A stretch of DNA of 64,000 nucleotides. It comes from Microbacterium invictum (GTDB lineage: Bacteria > Actinomycetota > Actinomycetes > Actinomycetales > Microbacteriaceae). The position numbers were made by a program, and so were the translations under genes. Below, in pieces: positions 44,732 through 54,284 of the stretch. Each line of letters opens with the position of its first letter. Positions within the stretch are counted from its first letter, which is position 1. Where the stretch lies: the NCBI RefSeq assembly GCF_014197265.1, contig NZ_JACIFH010000001.1, forward strand, positions 682,001 through 746,000, in the 5' to 3' direction. The notes under the pieces were generated by a model. It did no database searches. It was not told the origin of the DNA and saw only the letters and a program-made list of their open reading frames with translations.

Positions 44732-45408
44732 GCTGGGTGCTCGACAACCTCGACCTCATCGCGAAGCTGACGCTCGTGCATCTGCGTCAGAGTGCCATCG
44801 CCATCGTCTTGTCGTTCCTCATCGCCCTGCCGCTGGGCTGGCTCGCCTGGCGGTTCCGGGTGTTGCGCAGCGGCATCATCACCGTGGTGGGGCTGCTGTA
44901 CACGATCCCCTCGCTCGCCCTGCTCATGCTCCTGCCCACCCTGCTGGGCATCAGCCCGCTCAGCGAGCTCAACCTCATCATCGCGCTGATCCTGTACGGC
45001 GTCGCACTGATGGTGCGGGCCGTGGCCGACGGCCTGGACGCGATCGATCCGGACGTGCGGCTGGCGGCCACCGCGATGGGCTACGGGCCGGCCCGCCGGT
45101 TCGCGCGGGTCGACTTCCCGCTCGCGGGTCCGGTCGTGCTGGCCGGTCTGCGCGTCACTGCCGTGAGCACGATCGCGCTCGCCACCGTCGGCATCCTGAT
45201 CGGCATCGAGAATCTCGGCTACCTGTTCACGAACGGATATCAGCGCCGCATCATCGAGGAGATCTTTTCGGGCATCGTCGCCGTCGTGGTGATCGCCCTG
45301 GTCATCGATCTGCTGCTCGTACTGGCCGGACGGCTGCTCATGCCGTGGTCGCGCACGCCCACCCGGCGCGCGGCAACTCGCCGGGTCGAGGCGGAGGCGC
45401 TGGCATGA
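44728..45408 (+). CDS. Osmoprotectant ABC transporter, permease (OpuCB-like)
   Basis: 226 aa, start GTG at 44728 overlapping the ATPase stop. Five to six helices and the EAA-type loop VRLAATAMGYGPARRFARVDFPLAGPVVLAGLR. The start VLDNLDLIAKLTLVHLRQSAIAIVLSFLIALPLGWL is typical of OpuCB/YehW permeases. It dimerises with the second permease downstream. Confidence 0.92.
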   Translation: MSWVLDNLDLIAKLTLVHLRQSAIAIVLSFLIALPLGWLAWRFRVLRSGIITVVGLLYTIPSLALLMLLPTLLGISPLSELNLIIALILYGVALMVRAVADGLDAIDPDVRLAATAMGYGPARRFARVDFPLAGPVVLAGLRVTAVSTIALATVGILIGIENLGYLFTNGYQRRIIEEIFSGIVAVVVIALVIDLLLVLAGRLLMPWSRTPTRRAATRRVEAEALA

Positions 45409-46124
45409 ATCTCATTGCCGACGCTCTCGCGTGGATCTTCTCCGGCGACCCGGGGGCAGGGCTCGCACCGATCCCGGTCGCCTTCGTCGAGCACCTCGTC
45501 TACACGTTCCTGTCGGTGCTGATCGCCGGCGCGATCGCCGTACCGGCCGGATGGGCGATCGGGCACACCGGCAGAGGTCGCGACGTCGCCGTCGCGGTGT
45601 CCGGCGCCGCCCGTGCCGTTCCTTCCTTCGGCCTGCTCCTGCTGCTCGTGCTTCTGCTCGGCGTCCTGCACAAGCCCGAGGCCGCCGTGATCACCTTCGT
45701 TCTGCTGGCGATCCCGTCGCTCCTGGCCGGCGCATACACCGGGTTCGAAGCGATCGACCGGGCCGTGGTCGACGCCGGACGGTCGATGGGCATGACCGGT
45801 GGACAGGTGCTGCGACGCATCGAGATCCCGCTGGGCCTGCCGCTGCTGATCGGCGGGGTCCGTGCGGCGACGCTGCAGGTGGTCGCGACCGTCACGATCG
45901 CCGCCTATGCGAACCTCGGCGGACTCGGCCAGTACATCATCACGGGGCTGAACCTCCGCCGGTTCGACATGGTGCTCGGCGGCGCGATCCTCGTCGCCGT
46001 GCTCGCACTGGTGCTGGACGCCCTGTTTGCGCTCGGGCAGCGCTTCGCCCTTCCGCACGGCGTCCGTGCGTCTTCCACCCGCTCAGCGCCGCGCGCCCGC
46101 GCACCACGCCCGGCCGCGGCCTGA
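45405..46124 (+). CDS. Osmoprotectant ABC transporter, second permease (OpuCD-like)
   Basis: 239 aa, ATG at 45405 overlapping the previous stop (ATGA). The starting helix HLVYTFLSVLIAGAIAVPAGWAIGHTGRG and the EAA loop VVDAGRSMGMTGGQVLRRIEIPLGLPLLIGGVR mark it as the partner permease. The C-terminus is Arg/Ala/Pro-rich. Together with the previous permease it forms the channel of a heterodimeric OpuC-type transporter. Confidence 0.92.
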   Translation: MNLIADALAWIFSGDPGAGLAPIPVAFVEHLVYTFLSVLIAGAIAVPAGWAIGHTGRGRDVAVAVSGAARAVPSFGLLLLLVLLLGVLHKPEAAVITFVLLAIPSLLAGAYTGFEAIDRAVVDAGRSMGMTGGQVLRRIEIPLGLPLLIGGVRAATLQVVATVTIAAYANLGGLGQYIITGLNLRRFDMVLGGAILVAVLALVLDALFALGQRFALPHGVRASSTRSAPRARAPRPAAA

Positions 46125-46153
46125 ACCCGACCACCCACAGTAAGGAAACGAGA

Positions 46154-47065
46154 ATGCACACAGCACGCACCAGAGTGGCGGCCGTGATCGCCCTCATCGC
46201 AGGCGGTGTCCTGGCCCTGTCGGGCTGCGCCCAGAGCGACCCGCTCGCAGACCCCAGCACGCCCGCAGATGTCGATCCCGCCACGATCGTCGTCGGATCG
46301 CAGGCGTACTACTCGAATGAGATCATCGCGGAGATCTATGCCCAGGCCCTGGAGGGCGCCGGCTTCACCGTCGAGCGCTCGTTCAACATCGGCCAGCGCG
46401 ACGCCTACCTCCCGTCGATCGAGAGTGGCGAGATCACGCTGTTCCCGGAGTACAGCGGCAACCTCCTGCAGTTCTTCGACGCGGACACCGATGCGCGCAG
46501 TCCGGAGGACGTGTACGCGGCCCTCGCGGATGCTCTGCCCGACGGCCTCACGGTGCTCGACCAGGCCACCGCGAGCGACCAGGATTCGTACACCGTCACG
46601 CGCGCCTTCGCCGACGAGCACGATCTCACCTCGATCGCCGATCTGGCCGGCGTCGACGTGCCGCTGACGCTCGGCGGCCCGCCGGAGCTTGCCGAACGCC
46701 CCTACGGCCCGACCGGGCTCAAGGACGTCTACGGCGTCGATGTCTCCTTCAGCGGGACCGGCGACACCACCGTCGAAGAGCTCGTCGCGGGCACCGTGAA
46801 CGTTGCGAACGTCTACACGGCCGACCCACGCATCCAGACCGAGGATCTCGTCGTGCTCGAAGACCCGGAGGCGCTGTTCCTGGCATCCAACGTCGTCCCC
46901 CTGGTCAGTGAGACTGTGGCCGACGAGGTCGCCGGGGTGATCAATCCGATCAGCGCGGCGCTCACTCCGGAGGGGCTCGTCGCTCTGAACGTCAAGTCGA
47001 CGCAGGACAAGGAGTCGCCGGCTGACATCGCCGCGGCCTGGCTCAGCGAGAACGGGCTGGACTGA
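46154..47065 (+). CDS. Osmoprotectant-binding lipoprotein (OpuCC-like)
   Basis: 303 aa, ATG at 46154 behind AAGGAAACGAG. A lipoprotein signal ends in LALSGC (Cys at about 25). OpuAC/ProX-type fold with TIVVGSQAYYSNEIIAEIYAQALE, RDAYLPSIESGEITLFPEYSGNLLQF and VANVYTADPRIQTEDLVVLEDP. It binds the solute outside the cell and feeds the two permeases. A bidirectional terminator follows. Confidence 0.93.
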   Translation: MHTARTRVAAVIALIAGGVLALSGCAQSDPLADPSTPADVDPATIVVGSQAYYSNEIIAEIYAQALEGAGFTVERSFNIGQRDAYLPSIESGEITLFPEYSGNLLQFFDADTDARSPEDVYAALADALPDGLTVLDQATASDQDSYTVTRAFADEHDLTSIADLAGVDVPLTLGGPPELAERPYGPTGLKDVYGVDVSFSGTGDTTVEELVAGTVNVANVYTADPRIQTEDLVVLEDPEALFLASNVVPLVSETVADEVAGVINPISAALTPEGLVALNVKSTQDKESPADIAAAWLSENGLD

Positions 47066-47070
47066 ATCGA

Positions 47071-47105
47071 CGGACGGGGGTGCGGCCTCGGCCGGCCCCC
47101 GTCCG
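47071..47105. terminator. Bidirectional terminator between converging genes
   Basis: Perfect 10-bp arms CGGACGGGGG (47071-47080) and CCCCCGTCCG (47096-47105), loop 15 nt, lying between the OpuC operon and the oncoming monooxygenase gene. Confidence 0.7.
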
Positions 47106-47107
47106 AA

Positions 47108-48421
47108 TCAGAACGACTGCAGGTTGGCTCGGAGCCCGCCGCCGGTGTACTCGGAGCGCAGAATGCCGCGGCGGCGCAGGATGGGGACGAGTTCGTCGAG
47201 CATGCGGTGCACCGTCACCGGGTGCAGGTCGCCCCACAGCAGCACGCCGTCGTTGCCCCACGTGCCGAGTTCCTCGATACGGTCGGCCAGTTCGTCTGCC
47301 GTGCCGACGAAGCCCGATCCGTCGCGCAGCCGGCCCAGCTGGGCATGGGCTGCGAGCAGTTCGCGCAGCGGGGCGTCCGGATCGCTCGTGCCGACCAGTC
47401 GCCGGATGCTGCCGTGCGAGACGTGATCACCGAAGACCGACAGGTCCAAGGGGGAATCCAGGTCGAGCGCCGTCAGGTCGGTCTCCAGGTCGCTGGACTG
47501 CCGTTCGGCGATGTTCCGGAGCGTCGCGTCTGCGGGATGCGCGGAGGCGGCCACGAGACGGTCGGCCTCTTCGGCCGATGAGACCAGCACGGGCTGGATT
47601 GCGAACAGGATCTTGATGTCTTCCGGTGTGCGCCCCTGCGCGCGGGCGGCATCGTGGATCTTCCCGCGGTAGGCGGTGATGCTGGCCTCGTCGAGTGGCG
47701 CCAGCGCGAGTTGCACGTCCGAGTTCGCCCCCGCGAATCCGAGGCCCCGACCCGACCCGCCGGGGGAGACGATCACGGGATCGCCCTGCTCGAACGGCAC
47801 GAAGTTCAGCGGGCCGTCGAACGCGAAGTATTTGCCGCGGTGCACGGTCTCGTGCAGCAGACTGCCGTCCGCATAGCGGCCCCGGGCCGGGTCGGCGATG
47901 AGCGCGTCATCGGGCCAGCTGTGCCAGAGGTCGCGGATGCCGGTGAGCCATTCCTCCGCGCGGTCGTATGCGGCATCGTGGCTCAGCGGGGGCGCGGCGC
48001 CGAAGTGTCGTGCGCTGCCGGTGTCGGTGACCACGTTGAGGCCGAGCCGGCTGCCGCTGAGATGCTGCAGCGTCGCGAACTGCCGCGCGGCCGTGTAGGG
48101 CAGATACGCGGCCGGATTGACGGTCGGGACGACGCCGAGATGCTGGGTCGCCGCGAACAGGTACGGCGCGAGCAGTAGCGGATCGAGCTTGGGACCGCCG
48201 AACGCGTGCCGGACGCGCAGGTCGATCGTCTCGGCCGAGCCGAGCGAGGGCGCGTCCTCGACGATCAGCAGGTCGAACCCGGCCTGCTCGAGCGTGCGCG
48301 CCGAATCCTGATAGAGCCCGGGCCGTGTCCAGGTGTGATTCCACTCCAGGTACGGATGCCCCCAGCCGTGCGGGCCGAAGCCGCGCGCGAGGAACCACCC
48401 GAAGTGCTGCAGCCTGGTCAC
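47108..48421 (-). CDS. LLM-class flavin-dependent monooxygenase (NtaA/DszA-type)
   Basis: 437 aa, start GTG at 48421 overlapping the upstream metY-like stop (GTGA). Bacterial-luciferase-like TIM barrel with PYLFAATQHLGVVPTVNPAAYLPYTAARQFATLQHLSGSRLGLNVVTD and SPGGSGRGLGFAG, as in the NtaA/SnaA/DszA/SoxA group. These FMNH2-using enzymes oxidise amines or cleave C-S bonds of sulfones. The coupling to a sulfhydrylase points to release of sulfur from an organic sulfur compound; the substrate is unknown. Confidence 0.87.
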   Translation of the reverse strand: MTRLQHFGWFLARGFGPHGWGHPYLEWNHTWTRPGLYQDSARTLEQAGFDLLIVEDAPSLGSAETIDLRVRHAFGGPKLDPLLLAPYLFAATQHLGVVPTVNPAAYLPYTAARQFATLQHLSGSRLGLNVVTDTGSARHFGAAPPLSHDAAYDRAEEWLTGIRDLWHSWPDDALIADPARGRYADGSLLHETVHRGKYFAFDGPLNFVPFEQGDPVIVSPGGSGRGLGFAGANSDVQLALAPLDEASITAYRGKIHDAARAQGRTPEDIKILFAIQPVLVSSAEEADRLVAASAHPADATLRNIAERQSSDLETDLTALDLDSPLDLSVFGDHVSHGSIRRLVGTSDPDAPLRELLAAHAQLGRLRDGSGFVGTADELADRIEELGTWGNDGVLLWGDLHPVTVHRMLDELVPILRRRGILRSEYTGGGLRANLQSF

Positions 48422-49740
48422 GCGACCCTCTCATGCTCGACGGTCCGGGGCGCCGCGGTCACGGCATCCAACGCCCGGGACAGGTCCGCGCGCAGATCTG
48501 CGACATCCTCGATCCCGATCGACACCCGCAGCGTACCGGGGTGCACCCCCAGCGCGAGGCGCTCGTCCTCGGTGCGGTGGCTGTGGCTCGTGGATGCCGG
48601 GTGCAGCACGAGCGAGCGCACATCGCCGAGGTGGGTCATGTGCGTGAAGACCTGCACCGACTCGACGACCGTGCGCGCCGCAGGCAGCCCGTCGCGCAGC
48701 GTGAAGGCGAACACCGAGCCGTAGCCGTCCTGCAGGTAGCGGCGTGCGGTGTCGTACGTGGGGTGGGATGCCAGTCCCGCATAGTCGACCGACGCGATGG
48801 CCGGATGTGCTTCGAGCCACCGCGCGAGCGCGAGAGCGTTCTCCGATTGACGCTGGACGCGTAGGCTGAGCGTCTCGATGCCCTGACCGATGAAGAACGC
48901 GTTGAGCGGCGACGGGGTGGGCCCGAACCGCGGCGCGATGCTCTCCCGCAGGTACGCGATGCGCGCGCTGCCGCCGTGCCGCTCCCAGAGGGAGGGGCCG
49001 CCGCCGCGCGGGGGCTCGGTCAACTGCGGGAACAACGCGCCGTCGCGTCCGCCGTCGAAGCGCCCGCTGTCGACGATCACCCCGCCCAGCACCGCACCCT
49101 GTCCGGCGAGGAACTTGCTGGCGGAGTGCACGACCACCGCAGCCCCGTGCGCGATCGGGCGCAGCAGGTAGGGCGTCGCGAAGGTGTTGTCGATGATGAG
49201 GGGGATGCCGTGCTCCTCGCCGACGGCGGCGACCGCCGCGATGTCGAGCACGTCGTTGCGCGCGTTGGCGATCGATTCGGCGAACAGCACACGCGTGGTG
49301 GGCCGGATGGCGGCACGCCACGCTGCCGGATCGCCGATGTCGTCCACGAAGTCGACGGTCACCCCGAACCGGCTGAGATTGTCCAGCAGCAGACCCCGCG
49401 TGCCCTCGTAGATGTGGGTCGAGCTGACCACGTGCTGACCAGCCGAGACGAGACCGAGCAGCGCGACCGCGACGGCGGCCTGCCCACTGGCCAGCAGCAG
49501 CGCCTGCGCGCCGCCCTCGAGCGATGCGAGCTTGTCCTCGACAGCGGTCACGGTGGGGTTGCCGGTGCGGGTGTAGCCGAAGCCGTCGCCGGAGCCGAAG
49601 TGCGACGCCGCGTCGTCGAACGAGTCGAACGTGAAGCCCGCCGTCAGGTGGATCGGCAGCGCGCGCGGGGAGGCCGCCGGGGCGCGCGTGCCGGCGTGCA
49701 CCTGTCGTGTCGTGAACCCACCCGTAGACCCGTCGCCCAC
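48418..49740 (-). CDS. metY: O-acetylhomoserine sulfhydrylase (Cys/Met metabolism PLP enzyme)
   Basis: 440 aa with start GTG at 49740 ([21 protein letters not shown]), behind GGAAGGGGAA; the frame extends further upstream but without a ribosome site. Fold-type I PLP enzyme with [51 protein letters not shown] and the Schiff-base Lys in [13 protein letters not shown]. The length and GFTFDS motif favour O-acetylhomoserine sulfhydrylase over the shorter gamma-synthases. It uses sulfide to make homocysteine, which fits the coupled monooxygenase as a sulfur source. Confidence 0.9.
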   Translation of the reverse strand: MGDGSTGGFTTRQVHAGTRAPAASPRALPIHLTAGFTFDSFDDAASHFGSGDGFGYTRTGNPTVTAVEDKLASLEGGAQALLLASGQAAVAVALLGLVSAGQHVVSSTHIYEGTRGLLLDNLSRFGVTVDFVDDIGDPAAWRAAIRPTTRVLFAESIANARNDVLDIAAVAAVGEEHGIPLIIDNTFATPYLLRPIAHGAAVVVHSASKFLAGQGAVLGGVIVDSGRFDGGRDGALFPQLTEPPRGGGPSLWERHGGSARIAYLRESIAPRFGPTPSPLNAFFIGQGIETLSLRVQRQSENALALARWLEAHPAIASVDYAGLASHPTYDTARRYLQDGYGSVFAFTLRDGLPAARTVVESVQVFTHMTHLGDVRSLVLHPASTSHSHRTEDERLALGVHPGTLRVSIGIEDVADLRADLSRALDAVTAAPRTVEHERVA

Positions 49741-49877
49741 CGCATCTTCCCCTTCCGGAATCCCGATTCCCCCCAGGCTCTCACGCACCCGCTCACAGGA
49801 CCGTTTCGTGCGTCGGAGTATGACGACGGTTCGCGCGCCCCGAGTGCGGCGCGCGACCGGCATCCCTGGGACGGTGA

Positions 49878-49892
49878 TAATCTGACCGAATG
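49878..49892 (+). promoter_or_regulatory. Leaderless core promoter of the leu leader
   Basis: -10 TAATCT (49878-49883), six bases GACCGA, then ATG at 49890. Confidence 0.65.
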
Positions 49893-49940
49893 CGGATCGC
49901 CCTGCTTCTCCTTAGCGGCCGCGACGAGATCTCGTTCTGA
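49890..49940 (+). CDS. Leucine leader peptide of leuCD
   Basis: 16 residues, [16 protein letters not shown], with four Leu codons in a row (CTG CTT CTC CTT, 49902-49913), two of them CTT, a codon seldom used in this GC-rich genome. It is placed 62 nt before leuC and starts right at its promoter. Such leader peptides measure charged tRNA-Leu: a ribosome slowed at the Leu codons changes the fold of the RNA downstream. The paired segments are listed in the next entry. Confidence 0.8.
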   Translation: MRIALLLLSGRDEISF

Positions 49941-49997
49941 GCCCTCTCTCGTCGCGGAGTCCGTCCTGGGCGCCATCCCCTCCACAGGAGAACGAGA
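49919..49997 (+). promoter_or_regulatory. leuCD attenuator: competing RNA pairings
   Basis: Segment A 49919-49929 (CCGCGACGAGA) pairs perfectly with 49947-49957 (TCTCGTCGCGG). Segment B 49930-49938 (TCTCGTTCT), in the loop of that hairpin and at the leader stop, pairs perfectly with 49989-49997 (AGAACGAGA), which covers part of the leuC ribosome site AGGAG (49986-49990). No T-run is seen, so control of translation start is more likely than termination. Confidence 0.6.
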
Positions 49998-50001
49998 CAG
50001 C

Positions 50002-51447
50002 ATGAGCACCACCATTCCCGAACGCCCCCGCACCCTGGCCGAGAAGGTCTGGGACGACCACGTCGTCGTGCGGGGTGAGGACGGTCAGCCCGACCTCATC
50101 TACATCGACCTGCACCTGGTCCACGAGGTCACCAGCCCGCAGGCCTTCGACGGTCTGCGCGCCGAGGGCCGCCCGGTTCGCCGCCTCGATCTGACGATCG
50201 CCACGGAGGACCACAACACTCCGACGCTCGACATCCACAAGCCGATCGCCGACCTCACCAGCCGCACGCAGATCGAGACCCTGCGCCGCAACGCCGAGGA
50301 GTTCGGCGTCCGGCTGCACTCGCTGGGCGACAAGGAGCAGGGCATCGTCCACGTGGTCGGCCCCCAACTCGGCCTCACCATGCCGGGGATCACCGTCGTC
50401 TGCGGCGACTCGCACACTTCGACCCACGGCGCCTTCGGGGCGATGGCCTTCGGTATCGGCACCAGTGAGGTCGAGCACGTCCTGGCGACGCAGACCCTGC
50501 CGCTGAAACCCTTCAAGACCATGGCGATCACCGTCGAGGGCGAGCTGAGGCCCGGCGTGACAGCGAAGGACATCATCCTCGCCGTCATCGCGAAGATCGG
50601 CACCAACGGCGGTCAGGGCTACGTGCTCGAGTACCGCGGCTCCGCCATCCGCACGCTGTCGATGGAGGGGCGCATGACGATGTGCAACATGTCCATCGAG
50701 GCCGGCGCGCGCGCCGGCATGGTCGCCCCTGACGAGATCACCTTCGAGTACGTCAAAGACAAGCCGCATGCGCCCCAGGGCCAGGACTGGGACGACGCGG
50801 TCGCCTATTGGCGCACGCTGCCGTCCGATGAGGGCGCCGTCTACGACGCCGAGGTGTTCCTCGACGCAGGTGAACTCGAGCCGTTCGTCACGTGGGGAAC
50901 CAACCCCGGTCAGGGCGTGTCCCTGTCGGATGTCGTCCCCTCGCCCGACCAGTTCGACGACCCCAATGAGCGCGCCGCCGCCGAGCGCGCCTTGCAGTAC
51001 ATGGATCTGACGCCGGGCACTCCGCTGAAGGACGTGCCGGTGGATGCCGTGTTCATGGGCTCCTGCACCAACAGCCGCATCGAGGATCTACGACAGTTCG
51101 CGTCGATCATCCGCGGACACACGAAGGCCGAAGGCGTGCGTGTCATGGTGGTTCCGGGCTCCGCGCGCGTGCGGCTGGAGGCCGAGGCCGAGGGACTCGA
51201 TAAGGTGATCACCGATTTCGGCGCGGAGTGGCGGTTCGCCGGCTGCTCGATGTGCCTGGGCATGAACCCCGACCAGCTCGCGCCGGGGGAGCGCTGCGCC
51301 TCCACCAGCAACCGCAACTTCGAGGGTCGGCAGGGCAAGGGCGGGCGCACGCACCTCGTGTCGCCGCTCGTGGCAGCCGCCACCGCAGTGCTCGGCCATC
51401 TCGCGAGCCCCAGCGATCTGCAGGTTCTGACCGGGGCGGAGGCCTGA
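50002..51447 (+). CDS. leuC: 3-isopropylmalate dehydratase large subunit
   Basis: 481 aa, start ATG at 50002 behind AGGAG (49986-49990). Aconitase-fold subunit; the [4Fe-4S] ligands are Cys355 (GSCTNSR), Cys415 and Cys418 ([10 protein letters not shown]). Other motifs are EDHNTPT and [28 protein letters not shown]. With LeuD it isomerises 2- to 3-isopropylmalate in leucine synthesis. The upstream Leu-rich leader suggests regulation by leucine supply. leuD follows after 1 bp. Confidence 0.97.
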   Translation: MSTTIPERPRTLAEKVWDDHVVVRGEDGQPDLIYIDLHLVHEVTSPQAFDGLRAEGRPVRRLDLTIATEDHNTPTLDIHKPIADLTSRTQIETLRRNAEEFGVRLHSLGDKEQGIVHVVGPQLGLTMPGITVVCGDSHTSTHGAFGAMAFGIGTSEVEHVLATQTLPLKPFKTMAITVEGELRPGVTAKDIILAVIAKIGTNGGQGYVLEYRGSAIRTLSMEGRMTMCNMSIEAGARAGMVAPDEITFEYVKDKPHAPQGQDWDDAVAYWRTLPSDEGAVYDAEVFLDAGELEPFVTWGTNPGQGVSLSDVVPSPDQFDDPNERAAAERALQYMDLTPGTPLKDVPVDAVFMGSCTNSRIEDLRQFASIIRGHTKAEGVRVMVVPGSARVRLEAEAEGLDKVITDFGAEWRFAGCSMCLGMNPDQLAPGERCASTSNRNFEGRQGKGGRTHLVSPLVAAATAVLGHLASPSDLQVLTGAEA

Positions 51448-51448
51448 C

Positions 51449-52045
51449 ATGGACAAGTTCACCACGCACACCGGCGTCGCCGCTCCGCTGAAGCGCTCCG
51501 CCGTCGACACCGACCAGATCATCCCGGCCGTCTACCTCAAGCGCGTCACCAAGACCGGCTTCGAGGACGCCCTGTTCTCCAGCTGGCGCCAGGACCCCGA
51601 GTTCGTGCTGAACCAGCCGGCGTTCCAGGGTGCGTCGGTGCTGGTCGCAGGACCGGACTTCGGTACCGGCTCGAGCCGTGAGCACGCCGTATGGGCGCTG
51701 CGCGACTTCGGGTTCAAGGTCGTGCTGAGCCCCCGATTCGCCGACATCTTCCGCGGCAACGCCGGGAAGCAGGGTCTGGTGACCGGTGTCGTCTCCGAGA
51801 CGGACATCGACGCCATCTGGGCGAAGATCGACGCCGAGCCCGGCATCGTGATGACCGTGAGCCTCGAGGACCGCACGGCACGTATCGGTGACCTCCAGGT
51901 GGGTTTCGAGATCGATGATTACACTAGGTGGCGGCTCCTCGAAGGGCTCGACGACATCGGGCTCACACTGCGCAGCGCGGATGAGATCGCTGCGTTCGAG
52001 GCGCGCCGAGAGGCGTGGCGACCCCGGACGATCCCCGTTCCGTAG
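51449..52045 (+). CDS. leuD: 3-isopropylmalate dehydratase small subunit
   Basis: 198 aa, ATG at 51449, one base after leuC. Swivel domain with [37 protein letters not shown] (substrate-binding Ser/Arg) and [23 protein letters not shown]. Length normal. It completes the isopropylmalate isomerase with LeuC. Confidence 0.97.
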   Translation: MDKFTTHTGVAAPLKRSAVDTDQIIPAVYLKRVTKTGFEDALFSSWRQDPEFVLNQPAFQGASVLVAGPDFGTGSSREHAVWALRDFGFKVVLSPRFADIFRGNAGKQGLVTGVVSETDIDAIWAKIDAEPGIVMTVSLEDRTARIGDLQVGFEIDDYTRWRLLEGLDDIGLTLRSADEIAAFEARREAWRPRTIPVP

Positions 52046-52113
52046 CCCGACTCCGGCTCCTCACAAGGGAGTACGGCAGAATACTTTCCTCGAGACCAAG
52101 TGAGGCCCATCGG

Positions 52114-53487
52114 ATGAACACACTCCTCAGCGCGTCGGCATCATCGCACCCCGGCGGCGGGGAGGGCGAGCTTCCGGGCGAGATCCTCTCGATCCGCGGC
52201 GGCCGACCGCTGACGGGTCGTGTCGATGTGAAAGGTGCGAAGAACCTCGCCACCAAGGCGATGGTCGCCGCCCTCCTCGGCGGCACCGAGAGCGTCCTCC
52301 GTGACGTCCCGGTGATCAGTGACGTCCAGGTCGTACGGTCGCTCCTCGAGGTGCATGGCGTCACGGTCACCGACGACGGCGAGGGCGTGCTGCGCCTCGA
52401 CCCGAGCGGCGCCGAGTCCGCGCACATGGAGGAGATCGACGCCCATGCAGGGGCCTCGCGCATCCCGATACTGTTCTGCGGGCCGCTGCTGCACCTGCTC
52501 GGTCAGGCCTTCATCCCCGACCTGGGTGGATGCCGGATCGGCGACCGGCCCATCGACTTCCACCTCGATGCACTCCGTGCTTTCGGCGCGGTCGTCGAGA
52601 AGCTGCCCAGCGGCATCCGGCTGTCCGCTCCTGACGGGTTGCACGGCGCGGACATCGAACTGCCGTACCCGAGCGTCGGCGCCACCGAACAGGTCCTGCT
52701 CACGGCGGTGCGCGCGAAGGGCACGACCGAGCTGCGGGGAGCGGCCATCGAACCCGAGATCATGGATCTCATCGCAGTGCTGCAGAAGATGGGCGCGATC
52801 ATCTCGTATGAGCCGAACCGCGTCATCTTCATCGAGGGTGTCGACAGCCTGCGCGGGTACGACCACCGCTGCATCTTCGACCGCAACGAAGCAGCGTCCT
52901 GGGCATGCGCCGCGCTGGCGACCGACGGCGACATCTTCGTCGGCGGTGCGAAGCAGCAGGAGATGCTGACGTTCCTCAATGTCTTCCGCAAGGCCGGCGG
53001 CGACTTCGACATCGCCGAGGACGGCATCCGCTTCCGCCGTGGCGGTGCGCTGAAGCCCGTCGTGGTCGAGACCGACGTGCACCCGGGGTTCATGACCGAC
53101 TGGCAGCAGCCTCTCATCGTGGCGCTGACCCAGGCCGACGGCGAGTCGATCGTGCACGAGACCGTGTACGAGAACCGCCTCGGCTTCACGCGGGCACTCG
53201 TGCAGATGGGCGCCGACATCGTGGTCCACCCGGAGGGCATCGCCGCGCCCGACCGGCGGGTGCCGCGTCGTGCGCTCGAGCAGGCGGCCGTCATCAACGG
53301 ACCCACTCCGCTGCACGGCGCCGATGTGGTGGTCCCCGACCTGCGCGGCGGGTACAGCTATGTCATCGCCGCACTCGCGGCCGAAGGCGAGTCGACCGTG
53401 CGCAACATCGGCATCATCCGCCGCGGCTACGAGAAGTTCCTCGACAAGCTGACCGCGCTGGGCGCCGACTTCGACGTGGTGGGCTGA
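52114..53487 (+). CDS. murA: UDP-N-acetylglucosamine 1-carboxyvinyltransferase
   Basis: 457 aa with start ATG at 52114 (MNTLLSASASSHPGGGEGE); a start at 52015 would overlap leuD and lacks support. A candidate -10 TACTTT is at 52083-52088. It transfers enolpyruvate from PEP to UDP-GlcNAc, the first committed step of peptidoglycan synthesis. Motifs: RVDVKGAKNLATKAMVAALL (the KN pair), the catalytic Cys140 in LGGCRIGDRPIDFHL, which makes it sensitive to fosfomycin-type inhibitors, and DLRGGYSYVIAAL. Next gene after 4 bp. Confidence 0.93.
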   Translation: MNTLLSASASSHPGGGEGELPGEILSIRGGRPLTGRVDVKGAKNLATKAMVAALLGGTESVLRDVPVISDVQVVRSLLEVHGVTVTDDGEGVLRLDPSGAESAHMEEIDAHAGASRIPILFCGPLLHLLGQAFIPDLGGCRIGDRPIDFHLDALRAFGAVVEKLPSGIRLSAPDGLHGADIELPYPSVGATEQVLLTAVRAKGTTELRGAAIEPEIMDLIAVLQKMGAIISYEPNRVIFIEGVDSLRGYDHRCIFDRNEAASWACAALATDGDIFVGGAKQQEMLTFLNVFRKAGGDFDIAEDGIRFRRGGALKPVVVETDVHPGFMTDWQQPLIVALTQADGESIVHETVYENRLGFTRALVQMGADIVVHPEGIAAPDRRVPRRALEQAAVINGPTPLHGADVVVPDLRGGYSYVIAALAAEGESTVRNIGIIRRGYEKFLDKLTALGADFDVVG

Positions 53488-53491
53488 AGCG

Positions 53492-54271
53492 GTGGGGGGC
53501 AGCCCGCGTCGGCGCGCGTCGGCCGAGAAGACGCGACCGAGTGTCTTCTGGCCGGCCGCCGCGGTGGTCGTGCCGCTGGTCGGGCTGATCGCCAAGATCG
53601 AGGTCGACGGTGGCGAACACCTGCCGCTCGAAGGGCCGTACGTGCTCGCCCCCAACCACTACAGCGAGTTCGATCCGGTCATCGTCGCCGCCGCCACCTG
53701 GCGCCTCGGCCGCGCACCGCGGTTCATGGCGAAGGAGAGTCTGTTCACGGTCCCCGTCCTGGGCTGGCTGCTGCGCGCCACCGGCATGGTCCCCGTCGCC
53801 CGCACCTCATCGGCGGGATCGGCCAAGCAGTCCGTCGAACAGGGCGCGGCGCTGATCGAGCACGGTCGTGGCGTCATCGTCTATCCCGAGGGATCGCTCA
53901 CCCGCGAGCCCGACCTGTGGCCGATGCGCGGCAAATCCGGAGCCGTGCGGCTCGCCCTCGCCGGCGACATCCCTGTCATCCCGGTCGCGACGTGGGGCGT
54001 CCAGCAGATCCTGCCGCGCTACGGCAAGCTCAGCCTGTGGCCTCTCCGCAAGCGCATGCGGGTCAAGCTCGGTCCGCCCGTCGACCTGTCGGCCTTCCGT
54101 CTCGACGACACGGTGGCCCGTCGCGGTGCGAGCAACATGAACGCGGCGACCGATGCCATCATGGCCGACATCGCCGGTCTGCTCGGCGAGCTGCGTGGGC
54201 AGACGCCGCCCGCCGAGCGCTGGAACCCCGCCGATCACGGGCAGAAGGAGACGGGTCGCCTTGAGTCGTAG
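53492..54271 (+). CDS. 1-acyl-sn-glycerol-3-phosphate acyltransferase
   Basis: 259 aa, start GTG at 53492. PlsC fold with the NHX4D motif NHYSEFD (His56, Asp61), substrate motif VYPEGSLTRE near 130 and a hydrophobic helix at about 18-34 for membrane contact. It acylates lysophosphatidate to phosphatidate. It lies between murA and gpsA, the gene for its glycerol 3-phosphate supply, an arrangement common in this family of bacteria. Confidence 0.9.
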   Translation: MGGSPRRRASAEKTRPSVFWPAAAVVVPLVGLIAKIEVDGGEHLPLEGPYVLAPNHYSEFDPVIVAAATWRLGRAPRFMAKESLFTVPVLGWLLRATGMVPVARTSSAGSAKQSVEQGAALIEHGRGVIVYPEGSLTREPDLWPMRGKSGAVRLALAGDIPVIPVATWGVQQILPRYGKLSLWPLRKRMRVKLGPPVDLSAFRLDDTVARRGASNMNAATDAIMADIAGLLGELRGQTPPAERWNPADHGQKETGRLES

Positions 54272-54284
54272 GCATGAGGCTTCG

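Noticed and set aside
49741..49863. SAM-type riboswitch before the metY-like gene
   Set aside because: The short leader shows no recognisable SAM aptamer core; only a possible -10 (CATACT on the minus strand).
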